From assembly GCF_021513155.1 (NCBI RefSeq), contig NZ_CP090983.1, forward strand, positions 1,659,001 to 1,723,000: 64,000 nt of DNA, read 5' to 3'. A program made the translations under genes and the position numbers. The stretch's first letter is position 1. Every line of letters starts with the position of its first letter. The stretch is from Jeotgalibaca sp. MA1X17-3. GTDB taxonomy: Bacteria; Bacillota; Bacilli; Lactobacillales; Aerococcaceae. The notes beneath the pieces were generated by a model that was not told the origin of the DNA, made no database searches, and was given only the letters and a program-made list of their open reading frames with translations. Shown here piece by piece: positions 61,349 to 64,000 of the stretch.

Positions 61349-61585
61349 TTAAATTATACCGTACTCTTTTAGGCTTAGAAACGTATCGGATCCAATGATA
61401 AAATGATCTAATAAATCAATGCCCATCATCTCACCGCACTCCACCATTCTACGAGTAAAAACTAAATCTGCTTCCGATGGTTCAGGATTTCCAGATGGAT
61501 GGTTGTGCGCAATAATGATACGTGCGGCAGAATAACGTACTGCTTCTCGAAATATTTCTCGCGGGTGAGCAACCGATATAGCCTG
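61349..61585 (-). pseudogene. radC: 3' part of radC, cut by prophage
   Basis: About 78 codons of RadC: QAISVAHPREIFREAVRYSA, IIIAHNHPSGNPEPSEADLV with the JAMM metal motif HNHPSG...D, and ECGEMMGIDLLDHFIIGSD to the stop at 61349. Upstream of CAG at 61583-61585 the RadC sequence ends and a stop follows, with prophage DNA beyond. The N-terminal part is presumably at the far prophage end outside the window. Confidence 0.88.
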
Positions 61586-61595
61586 TATGAGTTAC
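61575..61595. other. probable prophage attachment junction in radC
   Basis: RadC reading stops at this point and phage lysis genes follow, so the recombination core should lie near GATATAGCCTG. The exact core cannot be set without the other junction. Confidence 0.5.
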
Positions 61596-61623
61596 GATGA
61601 AAAAATAAAACTATAAAAAGATA

Positions 61624-61637
61624 CTACCAAATGGTAG
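61624..61637. promoter_or_regulatory. dyad upstream of RHH gene
   Basis: CTACCAAATGGTAG is a near-perfect inverted repeat about 45 bases before the RHH start, a fitting operator for a ribbon-helix-helix dimer. Confidence 0.5.
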
Positions 61638-61680
61638 AATTTACAGTATGCTTACTAACTTATTATGTGGGAGGACAGAT

Positions 61681-62031
61681 ATGGAAGAACAAAACGAAAC
61701 GATTAATATAGCGATATCAATAAAAAGGGAAAATTTGTTGCGGCTACAGAACCTTGCCCTGCACTATCAAACCTCTCCTGAAGCAATTATCAACCGATTG
61801 TTAGAAGAACATATCAGGATGGTGAACACTTCGGTTATGGAAACCAATAAATACAATGCCTTTACACGTTCCTTCTATAGATATACGCAAGATGAGTTGA
61901 AAATATTGGGAGATAGCACGTATACAGAAGAGGACGAGAGATTGTATAAAGTGTTTGAGGCATTGATTGATCATGCGTTTGATAATAAGATGTTACTTTC
62001 GGAGTTGTACCAGGTGCATAAGAAGGCATAA
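61681..62031 (+). CDS. ribbon-helix-helix protein at prophage end, 116 aa
   Basis: The N-terminal ~45 residues fit an RHH fold: NETINIAISIKRENLLRLQN as strand plus helix, then HYQTSPEAIINRLLEEH. The C-terminal part is an unknown helical domain (EEDERLYKVFEALIDHAF). ATG 61681 behind GGGAGGACAGAT. It is the only + strand gene at this end and points into the prophage, convergent to the lysis genes, a typical place for lysogenic-conversion genes. Confidence 0.6.
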   Translation: MEEQNETINIAISIKRENLLRLQNLALHYQTSPEAIINRLLEEHIRMVNTSVMETNKYNAFTRSFYRYTQDELKILGDSTYTEEDERLYKVFEALIDHAFDNKMLLSELYQVHKKA

Positions 62032-62032
62032 A

Positions 62033-62068
62033 AAATAAGCCTACCTCAATGAAGAGAGTAGGCTTCTG
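62033..62068. terminator. bidirectional terminator
   Basis: AAATAAGCCTACCTC AATGAAGA GAGTAGGCTT, between the convergent RHH and XhlA-like genes. Confidence 0.75.
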
Positions 62069-62072
62069 TTCG

Positions 62073-62348
62073 TTAGACTATTGAAAAATAAGCAATAATA
62101 ACTGAGACGATTGCTATACCAGTTCCGACAATCCATTTAATATTTTCTTTGCGTTCTTTCTGCAATTCTATTTTTTGTTCTAAAAATAAATTTTTCATTT
62201 TTTCTTCCATTGTTTCAAACTTACCATTTAAAGTTGTTTGAAGGGTATCAATTTTACCTTCTAGAGGCTGAATCGCTACTTTAATCTTTAAATCTATTTT
62301 ATCTTCTAGTCGTTCCAAGTCTTTCTCCGTTACATAAGATTGAGGCAT
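62073..62348 (-). CDS. XhlA-like holin-associated protein, 91 aa
   Basis: Starts MPQSYVTEKDLERLEDKIDL: an N-terminal coiled coil (TLQTTLNGKFETMEEKMKNL), then one C-terminal membrane helix (WIVGTGIAIVSVIIAYFSIV), the layout of haemolysin XhlA/phage lysis accessory proteins. GAGGAGG eight bases before the ATG at 62348 is very strong. The frame stays open upstream to an ATG at 62483 (45 more residues, NNQESNITILKNDFLTSQGP), so a longer form or an overlapping small gene product is possible. Confidence 0.65.
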   Translation of the reverse strand: MPQSYVTEKDLERLEDKIDLKIKVAIQPLEGKIDTLQTTLNGKFETMEEKMKNLFLEQKIELQKERKENIKWIVGTGIAIVSVIIAYFSIV

Positions 62349-62472
62349 GTTTTTTTCCTCCTCTATTTTTATAGGTTCATTTTGCGTTGCGTTTGGATTT
62401 ATCGTTAACTTACTCAAAGGTCCTTGTGATGTTAAAAAATCGTTTTTAAGTATAGTTATATTTGACTCTTGA

Positions 62473-62901
62473 TTATTCTCCATGAGCGTAATCTCCACGT
62501 AGTTCAAACTCAATGTAGGTAGAGATGCTATCGAGGCCTGTCCCATTTAAATCTTTTAGCATAAAGACCGCTCTGTACCTACCAACTTCGGTAACAGAAA
62601 GAGGCATTTCTATTTGTACGGTACTTGAGGCTCTATCCTCTTTTGGTTGACGAGATAAGTTTTCTTCTTCTAATTTAAAATTTACATCACTGTTATGGAG
62701 TGTTCTTCCAACCTCATTCTCCAACTTTATATTTATAGTGTATTTCTTAGAGATAAATAACTCAAATAGAACAGCTTTAAAATAAATGACATAGTTACAA
62801 GGTAATTCATCAAAAGTAAAAACTACAATAGGGTTTCCAAGTGTTGCCCGTTCATTAGAAACAGGATATAAATAACTAATTTTTTCTAGAAAATCCTCCA
62901 T
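62473..62901 (-). CDS. hypothetical phage protein, 142 aa
   Basis: Beta-rich soluble protein (NPIVVFTFDELPCNYVIYFK, YTINIKLENEVG, VQIEMPLSVTEVGRYRAVFM, YIEFELRGDYAHGE) that looks like an immunoglobulin- or receptor-binding-type sandwich. No family recognised. It lies between the amidase and the XhlA-like gene in the prophage end region; its tail overlaps the possible long start of the next gene. Confidence 0.6.
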   Translation of the reverse strand: MEDFLEKISYLYPVSNERATLGNPIVVFTFDELPCNYVIYFKAVLFELFISKKYTINIKLENEVGRTLHNSDVNFKLEEENLSRQPKEDRASSTVQIEMPLSVTEVGRYRAVFMLKDLNGTGLDSISTYIEFELRGDYAHGE

Positions 62902-63004
62902 AAACTACACCTCTTCGAAATTCATTACCTTCATTATGCATGAAAAAAACGAAAAGGTGAACTATTAAAAAGTTTGCCCTCCACTAATAGAGTAGAATTT
63001 TACT

Positions 63005-63841
63005 TTATTTCTTTTCTTGGTAAATTTCATTGGAACGAATGGAAAGGAAGTTGTTACTGTGTATATACCCTTCGTATTTTGTACCCTTGTCGATTAATAG
63101 CCACACACTATTTCCTTCTTTATCGTGTTCTCCGTATGCATAGAAGGAAGCCTTAATGGAACTTTTCTTCGATTTTGTATTTACATACTCCCCATCAAAG
63201 TTTGGTATTTTGTATACATTTGCATTTCTAAAGTTCGATAACATGATCATTCTTTCTTCGACCTCCACTTTCACCGGTTTTTTATTTTCATTTAGATTGA
63301 TTTCTTCCACTGTTTTCCCTAAAGACATATAATGTTTCACTTTGGCGATAAAGTAGTCTTTGACGCTATTGACGGAGCGTCCGTGTAATTTCCATGAACG
63401 GTGTGGGCAACTGGTATCAGCAAACTCTTTATGTAATCTGATTGTTTGACGATTCGGTTTCAATCCATAGAAATGGAAATCCTCTGCAACTTGTTTCAAT
63501 ACTGCATTTTCATTCAAGATAAACGTTGCATCATCTACTTTCACATACTGTTCATCATAGGACTCACATACTTCATATCCCAATGCCCACGTATTCCCTG
63601 TTGCATTTCCAGCATGATAGGCACGCATGAATGTATCTTCACATCGGAGCATGGCATGTCTATTTCCATAATAATGTGCAAATCCTAATTCAGAATCGCC
63701 ACGATCATACCTACGCTGCAACCATTCCGCATATGCTTCTGGTGTCATGGCTCCATAATCGTTATGGATAATTGCCATCGTCGGATTTGCTCCTCTTGCT
63801 CCTGCAATTCCTTTAAAGATACTCTTATTGATAGTTTCCAT
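63005..63841 (-). CDS. phage endolysin, N-acetylmuramoyl-L-alanine amidase
   Basis: 278 aa. Amidase_2 zinc fold at residues ~5-165: first His in MAIIHNDYGAMTP, RAYHAGNATGNTWALGYEVC in the middle, and the third ligand region RLHKEFADTSCPHRSWK. The C-terminal ~80 residues (NFRNANVYKIPNFDGEYV, SFYAYGEHDKEGNSVW, GYIHSNNFL) form an SH3-type wall-binding domain. It cuts peptidoglycan at the end of the lytic cycle; the holin gene is directly upstream. Confidence 0.92.
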   Translation of the reverse strand: METINKSIFKGIAGARGANPTMAIIHNDYGAMTPEAYAEWLQRRYDRGDSELGFAHYYGNRHAMLRCEDTFMRAYHAGNATGNTWALGYEVCESYDEQYVKVDDATFILNENAVLKQVAEDFHFYGLKPNRQTIRLHKEFADTSCPHRSWKLHGRSVNSVKDYFIAKVKHYMSLGKTVEEINLNENKKPVKVEVEERMIMLSNFRNANVYKIPNFDGEYVNTKSKKSSIKASFYAYGEHDKEGNSVWLLIDKGTKYEGYIHSNNFLSIRSNEIYQEKK

Positions 63842-63845
63842 TTAC

Positions 63846-64000
63846 CTATTCCCCTTTCGTCTGCTTAACAGATTCGAACGCTCCAACACTTGCGAAACCA
63901 CTTAATATACCCATTAAAACACTCTCAACAAGTGGGTAATCTCTCAAGTAAGCAACTGCTCCAAAGAGTGCCACACCTACCAAAATAGCTGTTAAAATAA
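63846..64000 (-). CDS. phage holin, partial at window edge
   Basis: The C-terminal 51 codons are visible: ILVGVALFGAVAYLRDYPLV, ESVLMGILSGFASVGAFESV, KQTKGE, stop at 63846. Two hydrophobic stretches around a YLRDYP turn with a short charged tail are typical of small phage holins that release endolysin. The start lies beyond the window. Five bases separate it from the amidase gene. Confidence 0.75.
   Translation of the reverse strand, partial: ILTAILVGVALFGAVAYLRDYPLVESVLMGILSGFASVGAFESVKQTKGE

Overview
The window is AT-rich Firmicutes DNA from a member of Lactobacillales. Supporting genes are rpoY-rnjA, the greA-udk-mltG-yrzB-ruvX-ireB-alaS block, a fused glutathione synthase gshF, a 6S RNA next to rarA, mreCD without mreB, and liaFSR. 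A Carnobacteriaceae- or Enterococcus-like coccus is my inference; no 16S gene is present to settle it. All functional calls are from reading the sequence, not from searches.

Layout. (1) 1-9613: element 1, a phage-satellite-like island whose left end lies outside the window. From right to left it has integrase and repressor (+ strand), then on the - strand Cro, excisionase, small genes, a DnaD/DnaC replication module, an ArpU-like regulator, an OB-fold-like gene and a coiled-coil gene, ending at a cos-like site. An IS3-family element sits exactly at the start codon of the coiled-coil gene. (2) 9600-20931: element 2, about 11.3 kb and complete, with the same plan: integrase, repressor | Cro, excisionase, small genes, PrimPol and SF3 helicase, an iteron origin, the same coiled-coil and OB-like genes, a cos-like site, a P27-type small terminase, and a Panacea toxin-antitoxin pair in the accessory slot, then a decayed stretch. 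Both islands end in the same 14-bp att core, which is the 3' end of tRNA-Ala(GGC) at 20919-20991. They are tandem phage-inducible-chromosomal-island (PICI) type satellites that share packaging and recombination modules but differ in replication and immunity.

(3) 21085-61585: core chromosome. Genes: a heterodimeric ABC exporter; RNA polymerase epsilon and RNase J; the LiaFSR envelope-stress system; greA, udk, mltG; the yrzB/ruvX/ireB/alaS operon behind an alanine T-box; a formylglycine-enzyme-fold protein; a lipid kinase; recD2, mnmA, a formate/nitrite channel, DUF1831 and iscS; gshF; rarA, 6S RNA, uspA; ackA and a methyltransferase; rpmA-prp-rplU; an MFS carrier; an amino-acid ABC importer behind a T-box; mreD, mreC, csp; and the 3' end of radC. 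(4) 61586-64000: the lysis end of a prophage that interrupts radC (holin, amidase, XhlA-like protein, an RHH regulator).

Sequence quality matters here. Nine genes, including essential rplU, are broken by single-base deletions, nearly all in A/T runs. They are best read as intact genes with sequencing deletions and are entered as frameshifted spans. The most novel-looking signal is a pair of matching loci, one per island, where a strong extended -10 promoter and terminator on the + strand define a ~65-nt RNA facing a tiny hydrophobic peptide gene on the - strand. The arrangement resembles a type I toxin-antitoxin system.
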